Made by a program: the position numbers and the translations under genes
In this document: positions 17,168 through 26,278 of the stretch, in pieces
Numbering within the stretch: the first letter of the stretch is position 1
Layout: every line of letters starts with the position of its first letter
From: Paenibacillus solanacearum
GTDB lineage: Bacteria > Bacillota > Bacilli > Paenibacillales > NBRC-103111
Reading direction: 5' to 3'
DNA: 64,000 nucleotides
Assembly (NCBI RefSeq): GCF_910593845.1
Contig: NZ_CAJVAS010000022.1
Location: forward strand, 1 to 64,000
Notes under the pieces: model-generated
Told to the model about the DNA's origin: nothing
What the model saw: only the letters and a program-made list of their open reading frames with translations
Database searches by the model: none

Positions 17168-18157
17168 CTATTGCCGGTCCGCACCGGTCCCGAACGTAAG
17201 GGTACGGCCGGTGCTCGCCGATTCATTGGCGGCCAGCGTCACCTCGAGCGTCGCTACGGCTTCGTCGTAGCCGCACAGCACCCGCTCCTGTCGGCCCGTC
17301 CGCACCGCTTCGATGAACGCCTTGTCTTGCTCAAGGGTGTAGGCGGCGCCAAGCTTCTCTTCCAGCTCTTGGCTGTTATCGACGATGCGGAGCGTCGCTC
17401 CCTTGATCGCTACATAGAAGTCGGAGCCGATCAATTCAACGTCGCCGCGTCCGAACTTCTTGGACATGCATGCGGTGCTGAACGAACCGACCGCTCCGGA
17501 CTGCAGCGAGAACGAGATGATGCCGACATCCGGAATCGTCGCATCCGGATATTCCTTCCGTATCGCGCGCTGCTCATACCGCGCATGCACCTCCCGGAAT
17601 TCGCCGGCCAGGTAACGGATCAGATCGACCTGATGCGTAGACTGCTCGACGAGCTGCCCGCCCGATTTGTCCATTTGCCGGAACCAGGGAGTCGGCGGCA
17701 AGCTTCCGATTCGGTAAGCGAGAACCATGTCGACCGTTTTGTCTGCGAGGTACGCTTTGGCTTTCTGCACCGATTCCAGATAACGCAGACAATACCCGGA
17801 CGAATGGATGATGCCCGATTCCTTGATGATTCGGCTTTTGGAGCGGGCGGCCTCCAGATCAAGACCGACCGGCTTCTCCGAGAGCAGGTGAATGCCTCTA
17901 CGTGCGACGGACTCTTCGATCCCGTCTCTGGCAAATGGCGGCGTGCATATAAACACGGCGTCGACCATCCCTGACTGCAGCAGCTGCTCACTGCTGTCAT
18001 ATACTTGCATCTGGTACTGCTTCCCGATCTGCCGTGCCCGCTCGGAGCTCACGTCATGCACCGCCGCCAGCTTCGCGTGCTCCAGCTTTTGCAGCGTTTT
18101 CATATGATGCTCGGCCATGCCGCCTGCTCCGATAAAACCAATTCTCACCTTGTTCAT
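17168..18157 (-). CDS. Gfo/Idh/MocA family oxidoreductase
   Basis: A 329-residue NAD(P)-dependent dehydrogenase-like protein. The start at 18157 follows AGGAGG with 8-base spacing. The Rossmann motif IGFIGAGGMAEHH lies at residues 5-17, the family LLSEKPVGLD near 93-102, and the catalytic-region segment GQLVEQSTHQVDLIRY near 165-180. It is the first gene of a two-gene operon with the isomerase at 16316 and is divergent from an AraC regulator across a region with a tandem repeat. The substrate is unknown. Confidence 0.87.
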   Translation of the reverse strand: MNKVRIGFIGAGGMAEHHMKTLQKLEHAKLAAVHDVSSERARQIGKQYQMQVYDSSEQLLQSGMVDAVFICTPPFARDGIEESVARRGIHLLSEKPVGLDLEAARSKSRIIKESGIIHSSGYCLRYLESVQKAKAYLADKTVDMVLAYRIGSLPPTPWFRQMDKSGGQLVEQSTHQVDLIRYLAGEFREVHARYEQRAIRKEYPDATIPDVGIISFSLQSGAVGSFSTACMSKKFGRGDVELIGSDFYVAIKGATLRIVDNSQELEEKLGAAYTLEQDKAFIEAVRTGRQERVLCGYDEAVATLEVTLAANESASTGRTLTFGTGADRQ

Positions 18158-18176
18158 GTGCGAATCCTCCTTGAAT

Positions 18177-18203
18177 CGGATCGTTATATTCGGATCGTTA
18201 TAT
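18177..18203. repeat. Tandem 13-bp repeat in a divergent promoter region
   Basis: CGGATCGTTATAT occurs twice in a row (18177-18189 and 18191-18203), separated by one base. The copies lie 20-46 bases upstream of the oxidoreductase start and in the region shared with the AraC gene at 18411. AraC proteins bind direct half-site repeats, so this is a plausible operator. A recent replication-slippage duplication is the alternative. Confidence 0.55.
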
Positions 18204-18410
18204 AATGAAGCATAGTGGATGTGCCGGGGAAAGTATTTATGCATATCCAACTGGAATTTACGCAAAAAATCAAAAATTTAATAATCTCTTTTATCATCTC
18301 ATAGGAATGAAACACGATTACACATATACTAATTAGTGAGAAATGGTCTTCGTGCAGCAGCGAAGCCCGCAGTGGCCCGTGAACATACCGTTGGGAGGTC
18401 GTGTTTGGTT

Positions 18411-19316
18411 ATGGATGTTCATCTTACTCTATTCAATCAGCCTTATAAAATTGACCATGTCACAACAAATCTCATGAGCGGGAGAAAAGGACGAATTACA
18501 CGAACGCACCGTCATCCCGTGTTTCACTTCATTTACATTACCGAAGGACGGGGCGAGTTTGAAATCAACGGCAGCGTATCCCAAGCGGAGCCCGGTTACT
18601 TATATATTATTCATCCGAACGAATGGCATGCGTTCAGCGGCAGCGAAGAAGAGCCGTTATGCGATCTGGAGAGCACGTTTCTGCTGCTTGACGCTTGCGG
18701 TCAACCGGCCGTTCTCAATTATTTTGACGTTATCGAGCAAGGACGGCACGTGGTGCTGCCGCCTGCTTTAAGAGGGGCGCCGCTGGTTGTTCCGCCGGAG
18801 TACAGGCCGCTGCTCGTTGAAGGGTTCGAGCGCATCATCGATGCGAAAACATCGTTTTTTTCGAAAGAGTATCTTAGCGTGCTCCTTCTGGAGCTGCTCG
18901 CGCGATCGGAAGAAATCATTATGCGCATGAACGGGCCGGAATTGGCCCAGCCTTCCCATTCGCTTGATTCGGTCCACACGACGGCATCCCGGCTCAAGAG
19001 CTGTTTGCATAATTGCCTGGACAAGCCGGTCACCTTGCGGGAGCTGGCGGATACGGTGCATTTGACCCCCAATTATTTATGCCGCCTGTTCAAGGAATAT
19101 CTCGGGGAAACGCCGATGAGCTATTTGCAGCGCATCCGCTTGCAAGAAGCACGAAGGCTTCTAACGCACACGGATCTGCCTATTGCTGCAATCTCCGAGA
19201 AGCTTTGCTATGAAGAGCCCTCCTACTTCGCCAGATTGTTCCGCAAACGGTATGGCATCTCGCCTACCGAATACAGGCGAGCCCGATGGTCCTCTAGCGA
19301 TAACAGGTTAATATAG
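18411..19316 (+). CDS. AraC family transcriptional regulator
   Basis: A 301-residue regulator. ATG at 18411 follows GGGAGG by 11 bases; an in-frame TTG six bases earlier is a possible alternative start. The cupin sensor (THRHPVFHFIYITEGRGEF in the first strands, IIHPNEWHAF) is followed by the double helix-turn-helix with LADTVHLTPNYLCRLFKEY and the signature KLCYEEPSYFARLFRKRYG. It is divergent from the oxidoreductase-isomerase operon and upstream of the PhyH gene, so it may control either. Confidence 0.85.
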   Translation: MDVHLTLFNQPYKIDHVTTNLMSGRKGRITRTHRHPVFHFIYITEGRGEFEINGSVSQAEPGYLYIIHPNEWHAFSGSEEEPLCDLESTFLLLDACGQPAVLNYFDVIEQGRHVVLPPALRGAPLVVPPEYRPLLVEGFERIIDAKTSFFSKEYLSVLLLELLARSEEIIMRMNGPELAQPSHSLDSVHTTASRLKSCLHNCLDKPVTLRELADTVHLTPNYLCRLFKEYLGETPMSYLQRIRLQEARRLLTHTDLPIAAISEKLCYEEPSYFARLFRKRYGISPTEYRRARWSSSDNRLI

Positions 19317-19404
19317 TATTCAAACGCTGTAATTTTGTACTCCTGAGCAGACGCTATTTTCGACTATACTTGAGTGTATCCGAACCAATAAGGAGTTGAA
19401 CCGA

Positions 19405-20286
19405 ATGAAGCTTTCCATCGAACAGATCATTGAATTTCAGACCAAAGGGTTTCTGATCGCAGAGGACGTGCTGACAGATCACGATTTGCAGCCGGTGATC
19501 GACGAGATCAACCAGATCATTGAAGAACGGGCGAATGCGCTGTACACTCAAGGGAAAATCCGCGATTTGCACACGGAGGCGCCATTCGAAAGACGCTTCT
19601 GGCTGCTGCTGCAGCAATGCCCGGACATCGGCAAAGCGTTCGACATCATGCATCTCCGCGGCAAAGCGATGTTCAACTTTTTGAAAAACGACCGGTTGCT
19701 CGATGTCGTCGAATGCATCTTGGGCAGCGAAATCATGTGCAACCCGATCCAGCATTTACGTGCCAAGATTCCAATGGCCCCCGGATCGAATCGCATCAGC
19801 TCGTTCGAGAACGTGCCTTGGCATCAGGATGCCGCCGTCACACTGGAGGAAGCGGACCCTTCCGAGATCGTTACGTTCTGGATTCCCCTCGTCGATGCGA
19901 CGGCGGAAACCGGCTGTATGGAGCTGATGCCGGACGTATTCAAAAACGGGCTGATCCAACATCAAGCAGCAGGCGGAACGATGATCGTACCGGAGCTGAT
20001 GCCGGACGTGCAGCCTACGACTGGCGAATGCCGTAAAGGCGGTATCGTGATCATGAATAAATATACGCCTCATCGCGGTACGACGAATTGTTCCAACATC
20101 ATCCGCTGGTCTATCGATTTGAGATACCATAAAACAGGCGCAGCATCCGGCAGACCCTTCCATCCGTCCTTCGTCGCACGCAGCCGAACCCATCCGGATC
20201 TTGTCCTGAACGATCATGAAGAATGGTGCCGGCTCTGGGAAGATGCGCTGGTCCGTGCGAAGGGGCAAAAAGCGCATCGGGTCTAA
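19405..20286 (+). CDS. Phytanoyl-CoA dioxygenase (PhyH) family Fe(II)/2-oxoglutarate oxygenase
   Basis: A 293-residue cytoplasmic protein. ATG 19405 follows AAGGAG with 9-base spacing. The iron-binding facial triad is visible as the WHQDAAV motif (His-X-Asp) and a distal TPHRGTTN His, followed by the basic segment expected for 2-oxoglutarate binding. Bacterial PhyH proteins hydroxylate small molecules, including methylated or sulfonated carbon compounds and secondary metabolites. The downstream gene is an ABC solute-binding protein, so oxidation of an imported compound is plausible. Confidence 0.82.
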   Translation: MKLSIEQIIEFQTKGFLIAEDVLTDHDLQPVIDEINQIIEERANALYTQGKIRDLHTEAPFERRFWLLLQQCPDIGKAFDIMHLRGKAMFNFLKNDRLLDVVECILGSEIMCNPIQHLRAKIPMAPGSNRISSFENVPWHQDAAVTLEEADPSEIVTFWIPLVDATAETGCMELMPDVFKNGLIQHQAAGGTMIVPELMPDVQPTTGECRKGGIVIMNKYTPHRGTTNCSNIIRWSIDLRYHKTGAASGRPFHPSFVARSRTHPDLVLNDHEEWCRLWEDALVRAKGQKAHRV

Positions 20287-20348
20287 TCGTATTCACCACA
20301 AATTGAAAGCGCATTCTTGAGAGGGGACACTCGAAAGGAGAACTGCGT

Positions 20349-21668
20349 ATGACATGGTTGAAGAGGACGCTGCTTGTTGCGACGGCTTGTGTACCGGCTG
20401 TTCTATCTTCGTGCGGCGGCATGAGTACCAACGGGGTTTCTACCAAAGACACGGCTCAAGAAAACCGCGAACCGGCGGAGCTGACGATCTTCTATCCTTA
20501 CCCTGCCGATTGGCCGCCGGATTTGTTCGAGAAAGTGTTCACGCAGCCGATCCAACAAAAGTTCCCCCACTTGACGATTAAATATATTCCCGCTGTGAAG
20601 GGCTCCTCTATTAAGGAGCTCATCACGGCAGGGCAAAAGGTCGATATCATCTATACGTCCAGCGGCGCAACGTTCGGCCAGCTGATCGATAACGGCCTCC
20701 AGTACGATATTAGCCCGCTCATCAAAAAGTATAATTACGATTTAAGCAAGCTCGATCCCACCGTCGTGGATATGGCGCGAAAGCTTGCAGGAGATAAAGG
20801 GATTTACGGCCTGCCCGTAATTGTACTGCCCAGCACGATGTATTATAACAAAGATATATTCGATAAATTCGGCGTTCCTTATCCGAAAGACGGAATGACG
20901 TGGGATCAGCTGTACGAATTGAGCAAGCAGCTTTCCCGGTCCGACGGACAAGTTCAATACGTTGGGCTGGGCGCTTCCTTCGGGCATATGGCGACGTTGA
21001 ATCAATACTCCCTCCCGCTGGTTGACCCGGCGACCCTGACCACAACCATAAATAAAGATGATCGATGGAAGTCGTTCGTCCAAAATATTATCCGATTTTA
21101 TCAAATTCCAGGCGTGGCCGGCGTTAGCAAATCGTGGTCGGAGCCGCATGAGCGGAACCGGTTCGTCAAAGACCGGACGGTAGCTATGTTCCTGGCGCAG
21201 ACCGCGTTATACACGGAAGAGGAGCTGTCCAATATGAACTGGGACTTCGCCTCCTACCCCGTCATGGCGGAAAAGCCGGAAATCGGAGCGCAAGCCTATC
21301 CGATCAACTTCTATATCACTTCGCAAAGCGAGCATAAGGAACAGGCGTTCGAAGTGATTTCCTATCTCACTTCCGAGGAATTCCAGTCCATGAATGTGAA
21401 GCAGGGCCGATTTCTTACCGCACTGAACGACAAGACGATCCGGGCCTCATTCGGTAAAGAAAATTCCTTATATCAAGGCAAAAATGTAAAAGCGCTTCAA
21501 CCGCAGCGTTATGCCCCTCCTGCCGTTCCGACGAAGTATAACGGAATGGTTGGCATCAATGCCGGCATTATCGATATGATCAACACGAACAAGGATATCA
21601 ATACGATGCTCAGAGAAGTGGCGGAGAAGGCCAACAAAAGCATCGCCGACGCCGAAGCGGCCAAGTGA
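20349..21668 (+). CDS. ABC transporter extracellular solute-binding lipoprotein (family 1)
   Basis: A 439-residue lipoprotein. AAAGGAG lies 8 bases before the ATG. The signal peptide ends in the lipobox LSSC (Cys22). The mature protein has the family 1 fold with ELTIFYPYPADWP, a DIIYTSSGAT ligand-loop strand, GLPVIVLPSTMYYNK and a C-terminal region rich in helices. It follows the PhyH gene by 62 bases on the same strand and probably shares its transcript. No permease genes accompany it in the window, so it must work with components encoded elsewhere. Confidence 0.85.
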   Translation: MTWLKRTLLVATACVPAVLSSCGGMSTNGVSTKDTAQENREPAELTIFYPYPADWPPDLFEKVFTQPIQQKFPHLTIKYIPAVKGSSIKELITAGQKVDIIYTSSGATFGQLIDNGLQYDISPLIKKYNYDLSKLDPTVVDMARKLAGDKGIYGLPVIVLPSTMYYNKDIFDKFGVPYPKDGMTWDQLYELSKQLSRSDGQVQYVGLGASFGHMATLNQYSLPLVDPATLTTTINKDDRWKSFVQNIIRFYQIPGVAGVSKSWSEPHERNRFVKDRTVAMFLAQTALYTEEELSNMNWDFASYPVMAEKPEIGAQAYPINFYITSQSEHKEQAFEVISYLTSEEFQSMNVKQGRFLTALNDKTIRASFGKENSLYQGKNVKALQPQRYAPPAVPTKYNGMVGINAGIIDMINTNKDINTMLREVAEKANKSIADAEAAK

Positions 21669-21728
21669 TGCATCTAGCGATTCGGCAGCATGAATGGGCA
21701 AGCAGCCAGCAGGACATACGACAAAAAA

Positions 21729-21768
21729 GGTCAAGTTCTTGTCATTCATGCGCGACAAGAACTTGACC
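21729..21768. terminator. Strong bidirectional terminator
   Basis: GGTCAAGTTCTTGTC and its exact reverse complement (21754-21768) form a perfect 15-bp stem with a 10-base loop, between the convergent ends of the solute-binding protein and the GGDEF-EAL gene. On the minus strand it is followed by TTTTTTGT. Confidence 0.85.
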
Positions 21769-21770
21769 GA

Positions 21771-23933
21771 TTACGGGCTTATTGCGCCGGCGACCGGCAG
21801 CCCCTTCAAATATTGTTCAAAAGTTGGCCCCGACAACGGCTTGCTGAATAGAAAGCCTTGTCCTTGGCTGCAGCCTTCCTCATTCAAGACGGCCAGTTGC
21901 TCCTCGTTCTCGACGCCTTCGGCAATCACATTGAGATGTAACGTTTCGGCTATCGTCAAGATCGCTTTTACAATCGCCTGGCTTTCTTTATTGTGATGAA
22001 TATCCCGAATGAACGAGGCATCGATCTTCAAGGTGTCTACGGGAAGATGCTTAATATAGCTGAAGGAGCTGTATCCCGTGCCAAAGTCGTCTATGGACGT
22101 ATGAACGCCCAGCTTGTTAATCTCTTCTATGATCGCGGCCGCAAGATCAATATCGGCGAAGATGCTTTCCGTGACCTCCAGCTCCAGCCATCGCGAATCA
22201 AGTCCGGTTTCCTCCAAAATCTGCTTCACCCTATCAACCAGGCCGGCTTGGAAAAATTGGCGGGCGGATAAATTTACGGACAATTTTAATGGCGGATATC
22301 CTTGATCTTGCCATTTTTTATTTTGCTCGCAGCCATGACGCAGAACCCATTCCCCCAAAGGCAGGATCAGCCCCGTATCCTCGGCGATAGGAATGAACTT
22401 ATTGGGCGCTATTCTTCCGAGCTCCGGGTGATCCCAGCGGACGAGCGCTTCCATGCCGATCAGTTGACCGGTCGATAGATGGAGCTTGGGCTGATAATCG
22501 ATTCGAAACTGCTCGCGCTCAATCGCCTTCTTGAGTTCGTTCTCCAGCAGAATCCGTTCCAAGGAGCGCTCTTCCATCTCGGCATGAAAAAATGAGAACC
22601 CATTTCTGCCGTGATTCTTCACATCATACAGTGCCATATCGGCGCGCTTGAGCAGCTCGTTCGGATCTCTTCCGTCCGATGGAAAAAGAGCGATGCCCAT
22701 GCTGCAAGAAATGGCGCATTGTTGTCTGCCCAGCTCGAAAGGCTCCTGCAGGCTTGCTTGGATGGATCGCGATATGCCTTCTGCCTCCGCGGCATCCGAC
22801 ACGCTCGTTAATAATAAGATGAACTCGTCGCCGCCCAACCGGGCGACCATATCGTTCGAACGAATACAGCCGCGAATCCGGTGGGCAGCTTCTATTAGAA
22901 TAAGATCGCCGGCCTCATGACCGAGCGAATCGTTGATGTTCTTAAATCGATCCAAATCAAGAAATATAACGGCCAGCTGGGACTGCGAGCGTTTGGCTTG
23001 ATGGACTTCTTTGCGTAGACGCTCCATAAATAATCTGCGATTCGGCAAATCGGTTAACGTATCGTGATAAGCCAGATGGTGTATACGCTGCTCCGCTCTT
23101 TTCCGTTCCGTAATATCCCGCATCACCAGGGACAAGCTGCTGAATTCGCCGGATTGATTAACAATCGGGTTTATTTTCGCTTCCATCCAGTAGTAGGTTC
23201 CGTTCATCGCGCGGAGGCGAAACTCCAGGAGCGTCGACGATTTCGTCGCGGCCAGCTGATCGTGAATCGCGCAAGAAACTGCGGCCCGATCTTCCTCGTG
23301 CAGCCATTGGGACATCGGTCTGGATTCAAATTCGGACAACGCATATCCGAGTAAGCTTGCATGGGAAGGCGACACATACCTAAATCTTCCCTCCAGATCG
23401 ATGATGGAGATCAAGTCCGATGAATTTTCAGTGATGACGCGATACTTTTCTTCGCTTTTCCTTAAGTCTTCCTCCATTCGCTTCCTTGCGCTAATATCGT
23501 TTCGAATCGATACATACTGATACGGCTTGCCCTGTTCGTTCACAAACGGGACGATGGTCGTATCTACCCAATAAAATGAACCGTCCTTGGCCCGATTCCG
23601 TATTTCTCCCCGCCACACGTCCCCGGATGCAATCGTGACCCACATGTGCTTGAAAAACTCGCGGGAATGATACCCGGAATTAAGAATGCGATGGTCTTGT
23701 CCAAGCAGTTCATTCCGAGAATATTGGGACATTCGGCAGAACTGTTCGTTCACATAAACCATAATGCCGCGCGGATCCGTGATGGCCACAATGGAGGCTT
23801 GGTCCAATGCGTACCTGATATCGGCCAATTCCTTCAGCGCGTGCGTCAATGGGTTGCCCTTATCAAACAAGGCATTTTTCAAAACTGGATAGGTTGAAGA
23901 AATAGCTGCTCTATCTGTACTCCGATTTCCCAT
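21771..23933 (-). CDS. PAS-PAS-GGDEF-EAL cyclic-di-GMP turnover protein
   Basis: A 720-residue cytoplasmic protein with no membrane segment. Two PAS/PAC modules occupy about residues 35-155 and 160-285. A GGDEF domain follows (about 290-455) with intact ARLGGDEF. An EAL domain (about 465-715) keeps MEALVRWDHPE, LSVNLSARQF, the ESIFADID Glu, IDDFGTGYSS and AEGVENEEQ. All residues usually needed for metal and c-di-GMP binding seem present, so both synthesis and hydrolysis are possible. Either PAS domain could bind a small ligand or haem. It is divergent from a chemoreceptor 473 bases away. Confidence 0.88.
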   Translation of the reverse strand: MGNRSTDRAAISSTYPVLKNALFDKGNPLTHALKELADIRYALDQASIVAITDPRGIMVYVNEQFCRMSQYSRNELLGQDHRILNSGYHSREFFKHMWVTIASGDVWRGEIRNRAKDGSFYWVDTTIVPFVNEQGKPYQYVSIRNDISARKRMEEDLRKSEEKYRVITENSSDLISIIDLEGRFRYVSPSHASLLGYALSEFESRPMSQWLHEEDRAAVSCAIHDQLAATKSSTLLEFRLRAMNGTYYWMEAKINPIVNQSGEFSSLSLVMRDITERKRAEQRIHHLAYHDTLTDLPNRRLFMERLRKEVHQAKRSQSQLAVIFLDLDRFKNINDSLGHEAGDLILIEAAHRIRGCIRSNDMVARLGGDEFILLLTSVSDAAEAEGISRSIQASLQEPFELGRQQCAISCSMGIALFPSDGRDPNELLKRADMALYDVKNHGRNGFSFFHAEMEERSLERILLENELKKAIEREQFRIDYQPKLHLSTGQLIGMEALVRWDHPELGRIAPNKFIPIAEDTGLILPLGEWVLRHGCEQNKKWQDQGYPPLKLSVNLSARQFFQAGLVDRVKQILEETGLDSRWLELEVTESIFADIDLAAAIIEEINKLGVHTSIDDFGTGYSSFSYIKHLPVDTLKIDASFIRDIHHNKESQAIVKAILTIAETLHLNVIAEGVENEEQLAVLNEEGCSQGQGFLFSKPLSGPTFEQYLKGLPVAGAISP

Positions 23934-24251
23934 TTCTCATCACCCGCTTCATAAATTCCCTGCCATTCAAGTGCTTGGTAGAGAACGGTCTATCCTCGCG
24001 TCCGATAAAACCCCCGCATCCCCGCCACTTGTACATAGTCTTAAAGACCTAGTTACATAGTATACATGATCTATTGGTGATTTCAATAGCTCTCCAGTTA
24101 AAGTTTTCTTGATAAAACCGTTAATGCTGTGAATTTGTCAGCATCGCTTCGCGGATCATATGGAATCATCGAAATCATTTGAATTGCCTATTTGATGATT
24201 ATAGGTAATTAGTCCTATATTCGTATCGTAGCATAAGTAAAAATATTTTAC

Positions 24252-24292
24252 TGTGATACGTGTCACTGATTCTTTCGGCCTAATCCTATAAT
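24252..24292 (+). promoter_or_regulatory. Fnr-like box and -10 upstream of the chemoreceptor gene
   Basis: TGTGATACGTGTCACT (24252-24267) matches 9 of 10 arm positions of TGTGA-N6-TCACA. A perfect TATAAT lies at 24287-24292, 19 bases after the box rather than the 21 or 22 seen elsewhere in the window. The rest of the 473-bp divergent gap (23934-24406) is AT-rich. It also has an inverted TATAGG/CCTATA pair near 24200 and no ORF that I can support. Confidence 0.45.
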
Positions 24293-24406
24293 TTATTCAG
24301 TACAGCCTTGCTTTACAAAACCAGCCGTACCGGAGTGGAGAAGTCCTATGGTCATCCGGCATACCCGATGTACGGTATAAAACGCAACTTGAGAGGGGAA
24401 CTTCCA

Positions 24407-26098
24407 ATGAATTTATCGATCAGCAAAAAATTGTTCGCGGGCTTCTTGGCTGTTTTAATCATTTTGACTGCAACGGTCGCGATCAGTTATTACCAAATTA
24501 CGAAGGTGGATCAGCTGTATACCCGCCTAATCGAGGACAAGGCGAAGAAGTTAATTATGATCCAGGAGTTGAACGTAGTGATAAAACGGGAGCAAGTCGC
24601 CCTTCGCGGATATTTGCTTGTTGGAGACGACGTGGCCATGCAAAGCTTCACATCAAGCCATACCACCTACCTTCAGCTCAGTAAAGCGTTACAGGAGATC
24701 GTCGTTCTTCCGGAAGCGAAGACATTGCTGAGCGAGCTGGACCAAATTGAAAACGAATATTATCAATTTTCAGGCAAGGAATTTCAATTAAAGCAGCAAA
24801 ATAAAACCGATCAATATGTCGACTTGATCGTCACGCAAGGCCGCGGCATCATCCAAAGGTTCGACGCCAAAATCGATGAATTTACCGCACTTCAACAACA
24901 AGTGCTTGACCAGGGAAATAATGATGCGTCCGTTACCGTTCAGCATGTGAAGCTGTGGGTGACACTGCTGGGTGCAATCGCCATATTGCTTGGCATCATC
25001 ATTGCCCTGTACATCGGCCGGTCCATATCCAAACCGGTAGTGGCGATCGCGGAAGCCGCGGGAAGAATCGCTTCGGGCGATCTGACGGCTGAGGAAATTC
25101 GAATCCATAATCGCGACGAAATCGGCGATCTGGCCTCTTCTTTTAACCAAATGACCCGAAATCTCCGCGACCTGATCTATCAAGTCGGCTCCAATGCCGA
25201 GCAAGTCGCCGCTTCGGCGGAAGAGCTGACGGCCAGCGCCGAGCAAACGACGAAAGCAACGGAGCAGATTACAGCTACGATGCAGCAGGTGACGACCGAT
25301 ATCGAGAAGCAGTTTCAAAGCATGGAGGAAAATTCCCAGACGGTCAATGAAATGTCCATCGGCATACAGCAAATTGCAAACCGCGCCCAAAGCGTTACAA
25401 TCCAAGCGATAGAAGCCCATGAGAAAGCTGCGGAAGGCGAGCACGCCATCCAGACGGTTTCCAGGCAAATCCACTCGATCAACGAAACCGTGACCGGCTT
25501 GGGAGGCGTCATCCAGAGACTAGGATCACGCTCGCAAGAAATCGGAGCCATTATCGATGTGATTACGGGAATCGCATCTCAGACCAACCTGTTGTCCCTG
25601 AACGCTGCCATCGAAGCGGCAAGAGCCGGCGAGCACGGCCGCGGGTTCGCCGTCGTGGCGAGCGAGGTTCGCAAGCTGGCGGAGCAGTCGGCAGGGTCGG
25701 CGCATCAAATCTCGGCGCTCATCAATGTTATTCAGGAGGAGACAGACACCGCCGTACGATCCATGGAGACCGCTGCAAAAGAAGTGACCGCAGGGATTGG
25801 AATCGTTGCAGCGGCAGGAGCGTCTTTCGCACAGATTCAACATTCTGTAACCGAGGTCAACAATCAAATTCAAGATGTCTCTTCGGCCTCGCAGCAAATG
25901 GCAGCAGGTACGGAACAGATGATCCACGCAGCGAAGCTGATTACGGGAATTGCCGAAGCCAATGCTTCCGGCACGCAGGAAGTATCCGCCGCCGCCGAGG
26001 AGCAGCTGGCTGCGATGGAGGAGATTTCAGCTTCGGCAGGCTCGCTATCCAAGATGGCGGAAGATTTGCAGCAGCTGATCGAGAGATTTAAAGTATAG
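24407..26098 (+). CDS. Methyl-accepting chemotaxis protein
   Basis: A 563-residue membrane chemoreceptor. ATG 24407 follows GAGGGG with 8-base spacing. Residues 1-30 include the first membrane helix, about 31-180 form an extracytoplasmic helical sensor of the 4HB/CHASE3 type, and about 185-207 are the second helix. HAMP follows (about 208-260), then the signalling domain with the hairpin tip IASQTNLLSLNAAIEAARAG. The sensed compound is unknown. The Fnr-like box upstream raises the possibility of oxygen-dependent expression, in keeping with the respiratory genes that follow in the window. Confidence 0.88.
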   Translation: MNLSISKKLFAGFLAVLIILTATVAISYYQITKVDQLYTRLIEDKAKKLIMIQELNVVIKREQVALRGYLLVGDDVAMQSFTSSHTTYLQLSKALQEIVVLPEAKTLLSELDQIENEYYQFSGKEFQLKQQNKTDQYVDLIVTQGRGIIQRFDAKIDEFTALQQQVLDQGNNDASVTVQHVKLWVTLLGAIAILLGIIIALYIGRSISKPVVAIAEAAGRIASGDLTAEEIRIHNRDEIGDLASSFNQMTRNLRDLIYQVGSNAEQVAASAEELTASAEQTTKATEQITATMQQVTTDIEKQFQSMEENSQTVNEMSIGIQQIANRAQSVTIQAIEAHEKAAEGEHAIQTVSRQIHSINETVTGLGGVIQRLGSRSQEIGAIIDVITGIASQTNLLSLNAAIEAARAGEHGRGFAVVASEVRKLAEQSAGSAHQISALINVIQEETDTAVRSMETAAKEVTAGIGIVAAAGASFAQIQHSVTEVNNQIQDVSSASQQMAAGTEQMIHAAKLITGIAEANASGTQEVSAAAEEQLAAMEEISASAGSLSKMAEDLQQLIERFKV

Positions 26099-26201
26099 CC
26101 GTTTGCGAACAACGTATACACTGCTGCGGCTATCAAGCGGTTCACCACAATAGTTAACGTAATATTTATTATGTAAACATATATACTCGACTTGGATAAA
26201 A

Positions 26202-26243
26202 AAACCAGCAAGCGCCCGAACCGATCGGAACGCTTGCTGGTTT
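26202..26243. terminator. Bidirectional intrinsic terminator
   Basis: AAACCAGCAAGCG and CGCTTGCTGGTTT form a 13-bp perfect stem with a 16-base loop, preceded by AAAAAA and followed by TGTCTATT. It lies between the convergent chemoreceptor and asd genes. Confidence 0.85.
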
Positions 26244-26278
26244 GTCTATTGTATTCCTGAAATGGAGCTCCCTGCTTC

